Origin: Clostridia bacterium
GTDB taxonomy: Bacteria > Bacillota > Clostridia > Christensenellales > Borkfalkiaceae
Reading direction: 5' to 3'
DNA length: 64,000 nucleotides
Assembly: GCA_900771345.1 (NCBI GenBank)
Contig: CAAGNQ010000027.1
Span: forward strand, 25,844-89,843
This document shows, one piece after another, positions 1 to 8,044 of this stretch (within the stretch, counting starts at the first letter, position 1; each line of letters starts with the position of its first letter). The position numbers were made by a program, and so were the translations under genes. The notes below the pieces were generated by a model. That model saw only the letters and a list, made by a program, of their open reading frames with translations. It was not told where the DNA came from and did no database searches.

Positions 1-463
1 CTACGCTAGAGGTAATATTTGCCACTTTTAACGACGCCGCAACCCCTTTTTCAAGGTGCGTATTTACTGCATTAACGGCAAGTTCAGTATTTTCTTTTAT
101 CCATTGCAGGTTATCGTTAAAACCTTGCGCCATAGTAGTTATCACACTAGGATAAGTGTTAAGCAAACTTTGCTTAACTAAAACCACAGCCTGTGGATAG
201 ACCTTGTTTTGGCTATCATATAACTCTTGCAAGTCCATTCTATACCAAGTCTTGTCGCTTGATTCTTTTGTTAATTGAGTTGCCTCAGGTTCAGGAAGTA
301 ACCCCACGTTTAATTTGCCACTTTTTAGCATACGTGTCATATCGTCTGCGCTCGAGTAATACTTAATTTGAACAACGCCTTGAGTATTATTTTTACACCC
401 CACTACGCAAAAAGCAGTAACACATAGAATTATGGCTAATAAGGTGCTTAAAAGTTTTTTCAT
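1..463 (-). CDS. One-lobed ABC substrate-binding-like lipoprotein, C-terminus beyond window
   Basis: The ATG at 461-463 follows an AGGAG site and the frame stays open to base 1, giving about 154 residues. It starts with a lipoprotein signal peptide (basic N-terminus, hydrophobic stretch, lipobox VVGC with the lipidated Cys at residue 23). Only a few residues later comes a segment that reads like the second half of NMT1/THI5-type or SsuA-type binding proteins: IKYYSSADDMTRMLKSGKLN, then a GLLPEPEATQL motif and a VVLVKQSLLNTYP segment. In ordinary members these motifs sit roughly 130-160 residues in, so the first lobe appears to be missing. The family binds small substrates for an ABC importer; the substrate here cannot be told. 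It may be a degenerate gene or a real one-lobed protein. No transporter partner is in view because the operon continues past the left edge. Confidence 0.65.
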   Translation of the reverse strand, partial: MKKLLSTLLAIILCVTAFCVVGCKNNTQGVVQIKYYSSADDMTRMLKSGKLNVGLLPEPEATQLTKESSDKTWYRMDLQELYDSQNKVYPQAVVLVKQSLLNTYPSVITTMAQGFNDNLQWIKENTELAVNAVNTHLEKGVAASLKVANITSSV

Positions 464-473
464 ATAATTTCTC

Positions 474-600
474 CTTAAAAAATAAACTCCCTTCGCTAAT
501 TGCAAAGGGAGGGACGCGAATCATCAAGGCGCTTTTGCGCCTTGCTAGTTCCATAATCTTAAGCCCTTTGCTATTAGGACGAACCTTTTAGTTTAGGTAC
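474..600 (-). promoter_or_regulatory. Terminator/antiterminator leader of unknown class
   Basis: The leader of the left-edge lipoprotein gene contains an intrinsic terminator: arms 502-511 and 487-496, a five-base loop and a T-rich tail at 477-486. An upstream segment at 574-581 is perfectly complementary over 8 bases to the 5' arm of that terminator, so the two pairings exclude each other. Between them lies a perfect 8-bp hairpin (CAAGGCGC, AAAA loop, GCGCCTTG). This is the plan of a transcriptional riboswitch or attenuator. I could not match it to TPP, SAM, THF, T-box, guanidine, cobalamin or purine consensus features. Confidence 0.6.
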
Positions 601-604
601 TTAT

Positions 605-633
605 ATTATATATTAAAATGTGAATTTTGTCAA
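605..633 (-). promoter_or_regulatory. Sigma-A promoter of the left-edge lipoprotein
   Basis: TTGACA (628-633) and TATAAT (605-610) are separated by exactly 17 bases on the minus strand. The predicted transcription start near 598 lies just before the structured leader. Confidence 0.75.
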
Positions 634-642
634 TCAAATAAA

Positions 643-897
643 CTAATATTGATTCTTTTTATACTTTCGTTTAGTAGCCTCTCCTCCACGAATGTGCCTT
701 TCCCTTAAGTTAATTAGTAGCACTTTCTTGACCTTTTTATACAAAATTTTGTCAATTTGTTTTAGCCTTTCGGTAACGTCTTTATGAACGGTTGACTTGC
801 TGACGCCGAAAACGGACGCCGTGCTTCTCACCGTTGAGCCTGTCTTAACGATATACTCTGCTTCGTCAACAATCCTATCAATAATTTCTATTCGCAT
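643..897 (-). CDS. spoIIID: Sporulation transcriptional regulator SpoIIID
   Basis: An 84-residue DNA-binding protein. It carries the helix-turn-helix core FGVSKSTVHKDVTERL near residues 30-45 and the basic C-terminal element RHIRGGEATKRKYKK, both hallmarks of SpoIIID; the length is normal. In spore formers it acts in the mother cell, switching the sigma-E programme and preparing sigma-K expression. It is the strongest single sign that this organism makes endospores. In Clostridioides it lies next to spoIIQ, whereas here a SpoIIQ-like gene is about 37 kb away. A GGGG ribosome site precedes the ATG. Confidence 0.95.
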   Translation of the reverse strand: MRIEIIDRIVDEAEYIVKTGSTVRSTASVFGVSKSTVHKDVTERLKQIDKILYKKVKKVLLINLRERHIRGGEATKRKYKKNQY

Positions 898-925
898 TTA
901 TTATTCCCCTTTATGTTGAATAATA

Positions 926-953
926 ATTCTTATGCGAATTTTCGACAAATTAT
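926..953 (-). promoter_or_regulatory. Possible sigma-E-type promoter of spoIIID
   Basis: Upstream of spoIIID the minus strand has ATAATTT (947-953) and CATAAGAAT (926-934), with a spacing near that of sigma-E promoters. The -10 match to CATACAnT is imperfect, so this is tentative. It fits the known mother-cell expression of spoIIID. Confidence 0.3.
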
Positions 954-966
954 GATAATATAAGTT

Positions 967-1611
967 TTATTTCTTTTTTCTAAAAATTTCTATTATATCA
1001 AAGTTTAAAAAGGCATAAATTCCCTTATTTTGCGAGTTTCTTTCTAGTATATCAAAAACAAGTTTTATCAAATTGTAACCAATTGCGCCTGCGATTCCAC
1101 CCACGATAAGCCCACCTATTACGTCAGAAAGGTAGTGTGCTACAAGGTAAATTCTAGATAGCCCCATTAAAATAGGGATTATAAGTAACCAAAAACTTTT
1201 CTTTCTGTTCGTAGATAGAAAAAGCGCCGTCATCGAAGTGGTTGCTACCGTGGTATGCCCCGACGGGAATGAAAACTCACTCTGAATATACCCACCTACG
1301 TTTAGCCAAATCTGCCTAAATTCCTCAAAAGTATAAGGTCTAGGCCTTGCCACCGAAGGCTTAAGTATGAGGTTAGTAAAAAGCGAGCCAACCCCTATTG
1401 CTAAAAGCACGCAAAATCCTGACTTTCTAGTCTTTTTAAATAATAAAAGCACTGCTCCTAACACCAAAAAGAATATGCCACCGTTCCCAAAAATCGTTAT
1501 AAACTCAAAAAAAGGCGTAAAAAAACCACCTGCAATTTTCTCTAACCCTGAAACGCAAGAAAATGCAAAACTATCCATTCCCTTAAACGTTATATTTAAC
1601 CATTCTGCCAT
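967..1611 (-). CDS. PAP2-superfamily membrane phosphatase
   Basis: A 214-residue integral membrane protein with the three PAP2 phosphatase motifs in order: KPSVARPRP at 84-92 (KX6RP), PSGH at 116-119, and SRIYLVAHYLSD near 152-163 (SRX5HX3D). All catalytic residues are present. Members dephosphorylate lipid phosphates such as undecaprenyl pyrophosphate or phosphatidylglycerophosphate at the membrane; the substrate here is not determined. Hydrophobic segments flank the motifs. Its ATG lies 10 bases after the PHP histidinol phosphatase stop, with an AGGGA ribosome site in between, so it may be the last gene of the histidine transcript. Confidence 0.88.
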   Translation of the reverse strand: MAEWLNITFKGMDSFAFSCVSGLEKIAGGFFTPFFEFITIFGNGGIFFLVLGAVLLLFKKTRKSGFCVLLAIGVGSLFTNLILKPSVARPRPYTFEEFRQIWLNVGGYIQSEFSFPSGHTTVATTSMTALFLSTNRKKSFWLLIIPILMGLSRIYLVAHYLSDVIGGLIVGGIAGAIGYNLIKLVFDILERNSQNKGIYAFLNFDIIEIFRKKK

Positions 1612-1621
1612 ATTGTTCCCT

Positions 1622-2371
1622 TTATACTAAATGCGAATACTCGCTAAACTTAAACGCTATGTTTTCAGCCGAATGCGAATCGGACGACAAGATGAACTTG
1701 CCACCGTTTTTCTTAATAAATTCATACAAACCCTTGTTTGGATACGGCTCTTTTCTATATCCTCTTGAGATAGCGCCCGTGTTAATCTCAAAAGGAATAT
1801 TATATTTAAGCAGTTTCAAAACTGCTTTCTCCGACGCCCTTTTGTATCTAATATCTTCAGTCGAAAAGAGATTATCTCCCTCGTTAAACTTATTGATTAA
1901 ATCAATATGCGCAATGATATCAGGCTTAGTTATTTCACAAATTTTTGAAACGTTTTCAAAATAATTTTCAACGGCCAAATAATAGTCCCCGTTAAATTTC
2001 GTGTTCACTAAATCTACAAAATAATCCTTTTTATAATCGACGTAATAATACTTTCCGTCAATCTTAAAAAAGTGCGCTGAGCCGATAACGTAGTCATATC
2101 CACTAGGCTTATACGTAGCAAATATATCTTGTTCTATTCCTAGTCTAACCGAAATCTTATCGGCGTATTTCTTTTGAAGTGCCCTAACCTCTTTTTGAAA
2201 CTCCTTTTCTTCCTCTGGGCTTGGGCAATAATTTTCATCAAAAGCCGTGTAACAATGCACGCAAAGTCCGATTTCTTTAAGACCTTTTTCTATGGCACTC
2301 TTTATCATCTGCTCGGGAGTATCCTTGCCGTCGCAATAAGTGGTATGAGTGTGCAAGTCAGAATAAATCAT
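1622..2371 (-). CDS. hisK: PHP-type histidinol-phosphate phosphatase
   Basis: A 249-residue PHP-domain metal-dependent phosphohydrolase. The metal-binding motif DLHTHTTYCDGKDTP is at the N-terminus, and the later His and Asp ligands appear in IGSAHF, AHIDLI and SSDSHS. It removes phosphate from L-histidinol phosphate, the step before HisD. The start overlaps the end of hisIE by four bases (ATGA), which points to translational coupling. The position at the end of a complete his operon with no HisB-N or HisN supports the assignment over other PHP phosphoesterases. Confidence 0.88.
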   Translation of the reverse strand: MIYSDLHTHTTYCDGKDTPEQMIKSAIEKGLKEIGLCVHCYTAFDENYCPSPEEEKEFQKEVRALQKKYADKISVRLGIEQDIFATYKPSGYDYVIGSAHFFKIDGKYYYVDYKKDYFVDLVNTKFNGDYYLAVENYFENVSKICEITKPDIIAHIDLINKFNEGDNLFSTEDIRYKRASEKAVLKLLKYNIPFEINTGAISRGYRKEPYPNKGLYEFIKKNGGKFILSSDSHSAENIAFKFSEYSHLV

Positions 2372-3018
2372 TTAGTCATTTTCTCCTGTTTAACCTTTTT
2401 ATCAATGACGTGGCGTGATGCTAATTCACTATGAATATCCTTAAGTGATATGCCCATTTGTATCATAAGCACCATAACGTGATATGCAAGGTCGGCAATC
2501 TCGTAAATCGTTTCCTTTTTATCGTCTGCTTTAGCAGCAATAATAACTTCGGTGCATTCCTCGCCAACTTTTTTTAAAATCTTATCCAGCCCCTTTTCAA
2601 AAAGATAGGTGGTATATGAGCCTTCTTTTTTATCCGTTCTTCTGCCCTCGATAAGTTTAATAAGCCCTTCGTAAGAAAACTCCTTTAACTCATCATTTTC
2701 ATACAGAGGGTTATGGAAACAACTCTCGTCCCCTTCGTGGCAGGCAGGTCCACAAGGCTCAACCATAACGGTTAAAGCGTCGTAATCACAATCTGCCGTG
2801 ATTGAAACAACCTTTTGATAATTCCCACTCGTTTCCCCTTTTAGCCAAAGTTTTTGCCTTGACCTACTGTAAAAACAAGTAAGATTTTTTTTCATTGTAA
2901 TTTTAAGGCTTTCCTCGTTCATATACGCTAAAGTTAACACCTTTTTGCTAATTGCGTCCACAACTATTGCTGGAATAAGCCCGTTTTGGTCAAATTTTAG
3001 TTTGTTTATGTCTATCAT
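2368..3018 (-). CDS. hisIE: Bifunctional phosphoribosyl-AMP cyclohydrolase / phosphoribosyl-ATP pyrophosphatase
   Basis: A 216-residue two-domain enzyme. The N-terminal HisI half shows CFYSRSRQKLWLKGETSGN and the zinc-ligand region DCDYDALTVMVEPCGPACH. The C-terminal HisE half shows KVGEECTEVIIAAK and a helical DLAYHVMVLM stretch. It catalyses steps two and three of histidine synthesis, hydrolysing PR-ATP to PR-AMP and opening the ring to ProFAR. It lies 12 bases after hisF and overlaps hisK by four bases. Confidence 0.97.
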   Translation of the reverse strand: MIDINKLKFDQNGLIPAIVVDAISKKVLTLAYMNEESLKITMKKNLTCFYSRSRQKLWLKGETSGNYQKVVSITADCDYDALTVMVEPCGPACHEGDESCFHNPLYENDELKEFSYEGLIKLIEGRRTDKKEGSYTTYLFEKGLDKILKKVGEECTEVIIAAKADDKKETIYEIADLAYHVMVLMIQMGISLKDIHSELASRHVIDKKVKQEKMTK

Positions 3019-3030
3019 AATCTTCTCCTT

Positions 3031-3789
3031 TTATCTCCTAACTGCGATTGAATTTTCGTGCAAAATCTCTTTTAATTTATTTATTTTAACCTCTCCGTAA
3101 TGGAAGATTGATGCGGCAAGCCCTGCGTCCACCTTGTCTAAACTCTTAAATAGTTTTACAAAATGTTCCTCGCAACCTGCTCCTCCTGATGCTATAACGG
3201 GTACGGAAACGACCTCGCACACCTTTTCTAACATCTCTAAATCAAAACCTTTTTTAACGCCGTCCGTATCAATGGAATTAAGCACAATCTCGCCTGCGCC
3301 GTTATCAACGCCCCTTTTAATCCAGTCTATTAGAGGTATTTTGGTGTTTTCTCTCCCACCTTTTGCAAAGACGGTAAACTGCCCGTCCACTCGCTTTGCA
3401 TCAACTGATAAAACTACGCACTGGTCTCCGTATCTTTTAGCCGCCTCGTAAATAAGGTTTGGGTTTTTAATAGCGCCAGAGTTAACGCTAACTTTATCTG
3501 CTCCACATTTTAAAACCCTATCAAAATCGTCTAAAGTATTTATTCCTCCCCCAACCGTTAAGGGAATAAAGATTGTTCTAGCAACCTCTTTTAATATATC
3601 GGTAAAAAGTCCTCTGCCTTCGGCTGACGCCGTTATGTCGTAAAAGACCAACTCGTCAGCACCGTTATCACTATAATATTTGCCGAGTTCAACAGGGGAA
3701 GAAATATCCGATAGCCCCATAAAGTTGACACCTTTAACCACTCTGCCGTCTTTAACGTCAAGGCAAGGAATTATTCTTTTGGTTATCAT
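3031..3789 (-). CDS. hisF: Imidazole glycerol phosphate synthase cyclase subunit
   Basis: A 252-residue (beta-alpha)8 barrel. The catalytic aspartates are visible in PCLDVKDGRVVKG near residue 10 and in VVLSVDAKR near residue 130. Phosphate-binding loops TVGGGI and IASGGAG are also present. With HisH it converts PRFAR and ammonia to imidazole glycerol phosphate and AICAR. The start overlaps the 3' end of hisA by four bases (ATGA). Confidence 0.98.
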   Translation of the reverse strand: MITKRIIPCLDVKDGRVVKGVNFMGLSDISSPVELGKYYSDNGADELVFYDITASAEGRGLFTDILKEVARTIFIPLTVGGGINTLDDFDRVLKCGADKVSVNSGAIKNPNLIYEAAKRYGDQCVVLSVDAKRVDGQFTVFAKGGRENTKIPLIDWIKRGVDNGAGEIVLNSIDTDGVKKGFDLEMLEKVCEVVSVPVIASGGAGCEEHFVKLFKSLDKVDAGLAASIFHYGEVKINKLKEILHENSIAVRR

Positions 3790-4499
3790 TTTGCCACCTC
3801 GATTGCCTCTTTTAAGTCTATAGCCTTAGTGTAGTAGGCTTTTCCTATAATAGCACCGTAAATGCCGAGTTTTTTTAGTTTAATAACGTCATTAATAAAG
3901 GATACGCCACCAGACGCTATAACGTTTATCCTAGTTTTTTCCTTTAATTTTTCATAAAGGCTGTGATTGGCACCTTGCATTGCACCGTCTTTAGAAATAT
4001 CCGTGCAGATTATTGTTTTAACACCCAGTCCTTCAAGCGACTGAATAAATTCAAGCCCGTCAAGCGAAGATTTTTCCGTCCAACCCTTGATTGCCACGAA
4101 TCCGTCTTTAATATCAACGCCAACGGCAATTTTATCTCCGTATATTTTAAGCGCTTCTCTTAAAAACTCCGGCTCTTTTACGGCAGAAGTGCCTAAGATA
4201 ACCCTGTCAACTCCTGAATCAATATAATTTTTAATTACTTCAAGACTTCTAATTCCTCCACCCACTTGACTAAAGCCCTTGAACGCCTCTACAAGTTGTT
4301 TTATGGTCGAAAGATTTGGAGTTTGACCTGTTTTTGCGCCCTCTAAATCAACGAGGTGGATAAATTTTGCGCCCTTGTTTTTAAAGTCGTTTACTATTTC
4401 AAGAGGGTTATCGCTATAAACGGTCATCTCGTTATAATCGCCCTTAAAAAGCCTTACTGCCTTTTTATCAAAAATATCTATTGCGGGAAAAATATTCAT
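3786..4499 (-). CDS. hisA: Phosphoribosylformimino-AICAR-phosphate isomerase
   Basis: A 237-residue HisA-family barrel. It has FPAIDIFDKKAVRLFKGDY at the N-terminus (acid/base Asp at residue 8), QVGGGIRS, VGVDIKDG with the second catalytic Asp, and IASGGVS. It performs the Amadori isomerisation of ProFAR to PRFAR. It sits one base after hisH and overlaps hisF, consistent with a single tightly packed operon. Confidence 0.97.
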   Translation of the reverse strand: MNIFPAIDIFDKKAVRLFKGDYNEMTVYSDNPLEIVNDFKNKGAKFIHLVDLEGAKTGQTPNLSTIKQLVEAFKGFSQVGGGIRSLEVIKNYIDSGVDRVILGTSAVKEPEFLREALKIYGDKIAVGVDIKDGFVAIKGWTEKSSLDGLEFIQSLEGLGVKTIICTDISKDGAMQGANHSLYEKLKEKTRINVIASGGVSFINDVIKLKKLGIYGAIIGKAYYTKAIDLKEAIEVAK

Positions 4500-4500
4500 T

Positions 4501-5118
4501 CTAGCCCTCCATCTCGCAAAATGCCTTTAATATTTTAAGCCCTACTTCTCCCGATTTTTCAGGGTGAAACTGACAGCCGAAAACGTTATCGTTCGATACG
4601 CTCGCTGTGAGCCTTGCACCATATTCGGTTGTTGCAATTACGCTTTCCTCACAGTTAGCACCGTAAAAGGAATGAACAAAATAAACGTAATCCCCCTCTT
4701 TTAGATATTTAAAAAGAGGGCTTTTTTTACTCCCAAAAGATAGGGCGTTCCAACCGATATGTGGAATTTTATAATCTTTAGGAATAACTTCACTTATAGG
4801 TCTAATCTCCCCTTTAATGAGCCCTAAACCCAAGTGCTCTCCGTATTCAAAACTTTTTTCAAAAAGTAATTGCATTCCTAGGCAAATTCCAAGAAGAAAT
4901 TTCCCTTTTTTAACCTCGTTTAACACTACTTCAGCAAGATTTGACGAATAGAGTTTTTCTCTTGCGTCACCAAAAGCACCAACGCCGGGAAGAACGATTT
5001 TATCAGCATTTTCAATGACTTTTTTATCACTCGTTGCAATAGCCTCAACACCGATTGCACGAAAAGAACTCACTAAAGAGAACAAATTTCCCACGCCGTA
5101 ATCAACAATAGCAATCAT
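4501..5118 (-). CDS. hisH: Imidazole glycerol phosphate synthase glutaminase subunit
   Basis: A 205-residue class I glutamine amidotransferase. The nucleophile Cys is in GICLGMQLLF near residue 80 and the His-Glu pair is in FHPEKSG near the C-terminus. It supplies ammonia to HisF. Its ATG overlaps the hisB stop by one base (TAATG). Confidence 0.97.
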   Translation of the reverse strand: MIAIVDYGVGNLFSLVSSFRAIGVEAIATSDKKVIENADKIVLPGVGAFGDAREKLYSSNLAEVVLNEVKKGKFLLGICLGMQLLFEKSFEYGEHLGLGLIKGEIRPISEVIPKDYKIPHIGWNALSFGSKKSPLFKYLKEGDYVYFVHSFYGANCEESVIATTEYGARLTASVSNDNVFGCQFHPEKSGEVGLKILKAFCEMEG

Positions 5119-5705
5119 TAAAGAACTCCCTTAGTAGACGGCAGGTCAGTTGCAAACTCTTTGTCAATAGCGACTGCCTTTTTTAAACTTCTTGCAACCG
5201 ACTTAAACGCGCCCTCGATAATGTGGTGAGCGTTACTGCCGGAAAGTTGTTTTATATGCAAAGTAACACCTGCGTTCATTGCAAAAGATTGAAAAAATTC
5301 TTCAACAAGTTCTGTATCAAAATCGCCAACCTTGTTTTGCTTAATATCAAACTCTCGCACGAAAAATCCTCTGCCCGATAGGTCAACGGCTGATAAAATT
5401 AGCGCTTCGTCCATAGGTAGAATACAATCGCCATATCTATAAATGCCCTTTTTGTTATTAAGAGCATCCTTAAACGCCTGCCCTAGAACAATTCCGATAT
5501 CCTCGGTTGTGTGATGATAATCGACAAAAGTGTCGCCTTTGCATTTAACGGTTAAATCAAACCTGCCGTGTTTAGCAAAAAGCGTTAGCATATGGTCTAA
5601 AAACCCACAGCCACTATTAATCTTGCTTTCGCCCTTTCCATCAAGATTTATTGATAGGGCTATATCGGTTTCGCCCGTTTTTCTTTTGATTTGCGCCTTT
5701 CTCAT
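5118..5705 (-). CDS. hisB: Imidazoleglycerol-phosphate dehydratase
   Basis: A 195-residue monofunctional IGPD. It has the paired metal-binding motifs FLDHML, DYHHTTEDIGI and NAHHIIEGAFKS. It removes water from imidazole glycerol phosphate to give imidazole acetol phosphate. It lacks the N-terminal phosphatase domain of enterobacterial HisB, consistent with a separate PHP-type phosphatase at the end of the operon. It begins immediately after hisC. Confidence 0.97.
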   Translation of the reverse strand: MRKAQIKRKTGETDIALSINLDGKGESKINSGCGFLDHMLTLFAKHGRFDLTVKCKGDTFVDYHHTTEDIGIVLGQAFKDALNNKKGIYRYGDCILPMDEALILSAVDLSGRGFFVREFDIKQNKVGDFDTELVEEFFQSFAMNAGVTLHIKQLSGSNAHHIIEGAFKSVARSLKKAVAIDKEFATDLPSTKGVL

Positions 5706-6767
5706 TTATTTATCCTCCATTATTTGTTTTATCTTTTCAATAAAAATCTTCATTTGTTTTTTATCGCCTATCGTAACCCTGTTATAATCTTTAATTCTCT
5801 CGTTCTTAAAATGCCTTACTAAAATGCCTTGTTCCTTTAGGGCAGTGTAAAGATTTTCGCCTGAGATTTTAGGGTGAGTTATGAACAAAAAGTTGGTTTT
5901 AGAGTCAAGAACGTTAAATCCTAACTGCTCTAAATTTTCTTTTGTCCACAACCTGTTTTCAATAATTTTCTGACAGCACTTACTAAAATACTGCTCGTCC
6001 AAAATTGCTCCCACTCCACTTAGCGCCGTCATTCGATTAACGTTATATGGGTTTGTGGAAAATTTTATGGCGTTAAGGTCTGATATAATAGCCTCGTTTG
6101 CTATCCCAAAACCAAGTCTTGCACCAGCCATTTGGCGCGATTTTGAAAAGGTTTGCGTAACGATTAAATTATCGTACTTATCTACAAGTTTAACTGCGCT
6201 CTCCCCTCCAAAGTCTACGTACGCCTCGTCGATAACGACTATTCTATCTTTATTATGATTAACTAGTTTCTCAATATCCGAAAGAGCAACTGCTTTGCCT
6301 GTCGGTGCATTCGGGTTAGCAATAAAAATCGTACCCTTTTTATCCATATAATCGTTAACGTCGAGTGAAAGGTCGTCTTTTAAGGGAATCTCTTCATAAT
6401 CTATTCGGTTTAGGTCGGCAAAAACCTTGTAAAATCCGTACGTTATATCGGGGAAAATTGCTGGGGTTTTCTCGTCGCAGTAAGCCATAAAACAAAAGTT
6501 TAACACCTCGTCAGAGCCGTTTGTTAAAATAACCTGCGATTCTTTCACACCGTATTTTTTAGCAAGAACGCTTGTTAAAACCTTTTGGTCGGGGTCTGAA
6601 TAGAGATTGAGTTTTTTAAGTTGCGCTTTTGCTAGTTTTATTGCAAATTTTGAAGGGGCAAAAGGCGACTCGTTAGTGTTAAGTTTTATATATTTTCTTT
6701 CCTGAGGTTGTTCGCCAGGAACGTATGGGATTAGATTATCATACTTTTTTGAAAAAAATCTACTCAT
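5706..6767 (-). CDS. hisC: Histidinol-phosphate aminotransferase
   Basis: A class I/II PLP aminotransferase of about 353 residues. Visible landmarks are KLNTNESPFAPS, ANPNAPTGKAV, the VIDEAYVDF strand, the PLP lysine in QTFSKSRQMAGARLGFG, and a C-terminal LVRHFKN segment with the substrate Arg. It transfers the amino group of glutamate to imidazole acetol phosphate. I chose the ATG at 6767 rather than one five codons upstream, because a GAGGAAG site lies six bases before it and it overlaps the hisD stop by one base. Confidence 0.96.
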   Translation of the reverse strand: MSRFFSKKYDNLIPYVPGEQPQERKYIKLNTNESPFAPSKFAIKLAKAQLKKLNLYSDPDQKVLTSVLAKKYGVKESQVILTNGSDEVLNFCFMAYCDEKTPAIFPDITYGFYKVFADLNRIDYEEIPLKDDLSLDVNDYMDKKGTIFIANPNAPTGKAVALSDIEKLVNHNKDRIVVIDEAYVDFGGESAVKLVDKYDNLIVTQTFSKSRQMAGARLGFGIANEAIISDLNAIKFSTNPYNVNRMTALSGVGAILDEQYFSKCCQKIIENRLWTKENLEQLGFNVLDSKTNFLFITHPKISGENLYTALKEQGILVRHFKNERIKDYNRVTIGDKKQMKIFIEKIKQIMEDK

Positions 6768-8044
6768 TATTCTTCCTCGCATCTTATAACGGCACTCTTT
6801 GCGTGCGCCGTAAGTCCCTCGTAATTAGCAAAAAGTTCAACGTCACGGCAGACCTTTTCAAGTGCTTGTTTATCATAATATATATATTGCGTCTTTTTTA
6901 TAAAATCGTCAACAGAAAGAGGGCTAGAAAACCTTGCCGTTCCACTAGTTGGAAGGGTGTGGTTTGTTCCTGCGAAATAATCGCCAAGCGCCTCAGGGCA
7001 GTTTCGCCCTAAAAATACCGAACCAGCGTGTTTGATTTTATCCAAATATTTCATAGGCTGGTCAACTGCCAACTCTAAATGTTCAGGCGCAATTTCGTTT
7101 GCAAGATAAATGGCCCTGTCAATGCTATCGGTGACGATTATTTTGCCGTTATCATCAATTGACGCCCTTGCGATTTCACTTCTGTCTAGTTGAGGAATTT
7201 GCCTTTCAAGTTGCTCTCTTACCTCGTTTGCAAAGGACACGGAGTCGGTTATTAAAACTGCGCTAGCAAGTTTATCGTGTTCGGCTTGCGACAAAAGGTC
7301 TGAGGCAATAAATTTTGCGTTGTTTTTATCATCTGCAATAATCATTATCTCACTAGGCCCTGCTATCATATCAATAGAGACCTTTCCAAACACCTGTTTT
7401 TTAGCCTCTGCAACGAATGCGTTTCCAGGTCCTACTATTTTATCAACTTTCTTTATAGTTTCAGTTCCATAAGCAAGAGCAGCGATGGCTTGTGCGCCAC
7501 CAACCTTATAGATTTTATCTACACCTGCTACTGACGCAGCCGCAAGGATAACCGGGTTAATCTTTCCGTCTTTTGAAGGAGGGGTTACCATTACAACCTC
7601 TTCACAACCGGCAATTTTTGCAGGTATTGCGTCCATCAAAACTGTCGAGGGATATGATGCAGTACCACCTGGAACGTAAAGCCCTGCCCTTTCAATCGGG
7701 ATAATCTTTTGGCCAACTATAACTCCCTCTTGATTTTTTATTTCAAAGCCATTTCTAACCTGCTTTTCGTGGAAAGCCCTGATGTTTTTAGAGGCTTTTT
7801 CTAAAACTTCTAAAAACTTTTTATCCACGCTGTTTTTTGCCTCGTCAATTTCCTCTTTCGTGACTAAAAGGCTATCAAGTTTAACCTTATCGAACTTCTC
7901 GGCGTAAAAATATAACGCCTTATCCCCCTCGTCTTTAACCTTTTGAATAATATCTTTTACGATTTCTGACAGGTCAACCTTTTGCTCGTGAGCAGAAAAA
8001 ATCTCAGCACGGCTCATCTTATCATCTTTAATAATTCTAATCAT
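6767..8044 (-). CDS. hisD: Histidinol dehydrogenase
   Basis: About 425 residues. It carries YVPGGTASYPSTVLM, the substrate and zinc region SQAEHDKLASAVLITDS, the base-carrying EIAPEHLEL, and NHTLPTSGTAR near the C-terminus. It performs the last two NAD-dependent oxidations, from histidinol to histidine. The ATG at 8044 is preferred to one seven codons upstream because GGAGAG precedes it at normal spacing; it overlaps the end of hisZG by eight bases. Confidence 0.96.
   Translation of the reverse strand: MIRIIKDDKMSRAEIFSAHEQKVDLSEIVKDIIQKVKDEGDKALYFYAEKFDKVKLDSLLVTKEEIDEAKNSVDKKFLEVLEKASKNIRAFHEKQVRNGFEIKNQEGVIVGQKIIPIERAGLYVPGGTASYPSTVLMDAIPAKIAGCEEVVMVTPPSKDGKINPVILAAASVAGVDKIYKVGGAQAIAALAYGTETIKKVDKIVGPGNAFVAEAKKQVFGKVSIDMIAGPSEIMIIADDKNNAKFIASDLLSQAEHDKLASAVLITDSVSFANEVREQLERQIPQLDRSEIARASIDDNGKIIVTDSIDRAIYLANEIAPEHLELAVDQPMKYLDKIKHAGSVFLGRNCPEALGDYFAGTNHTLPTSGTARFSSPLSVDDFIKKTQYIYYDKQALEKVCRDVELFANYEGLTAHAKSAVIRCEEE

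Noticed and set aside
474..600. TPP, SAM, T-box or THF riboswitch before the left-edge lipoprotein
   Set aside because: The conserved blocks of these classes are absent; only a short ATGATTCGCG stretch recalls a THF element, and the real THF riboswitch near 20.3 kb looks quite different.
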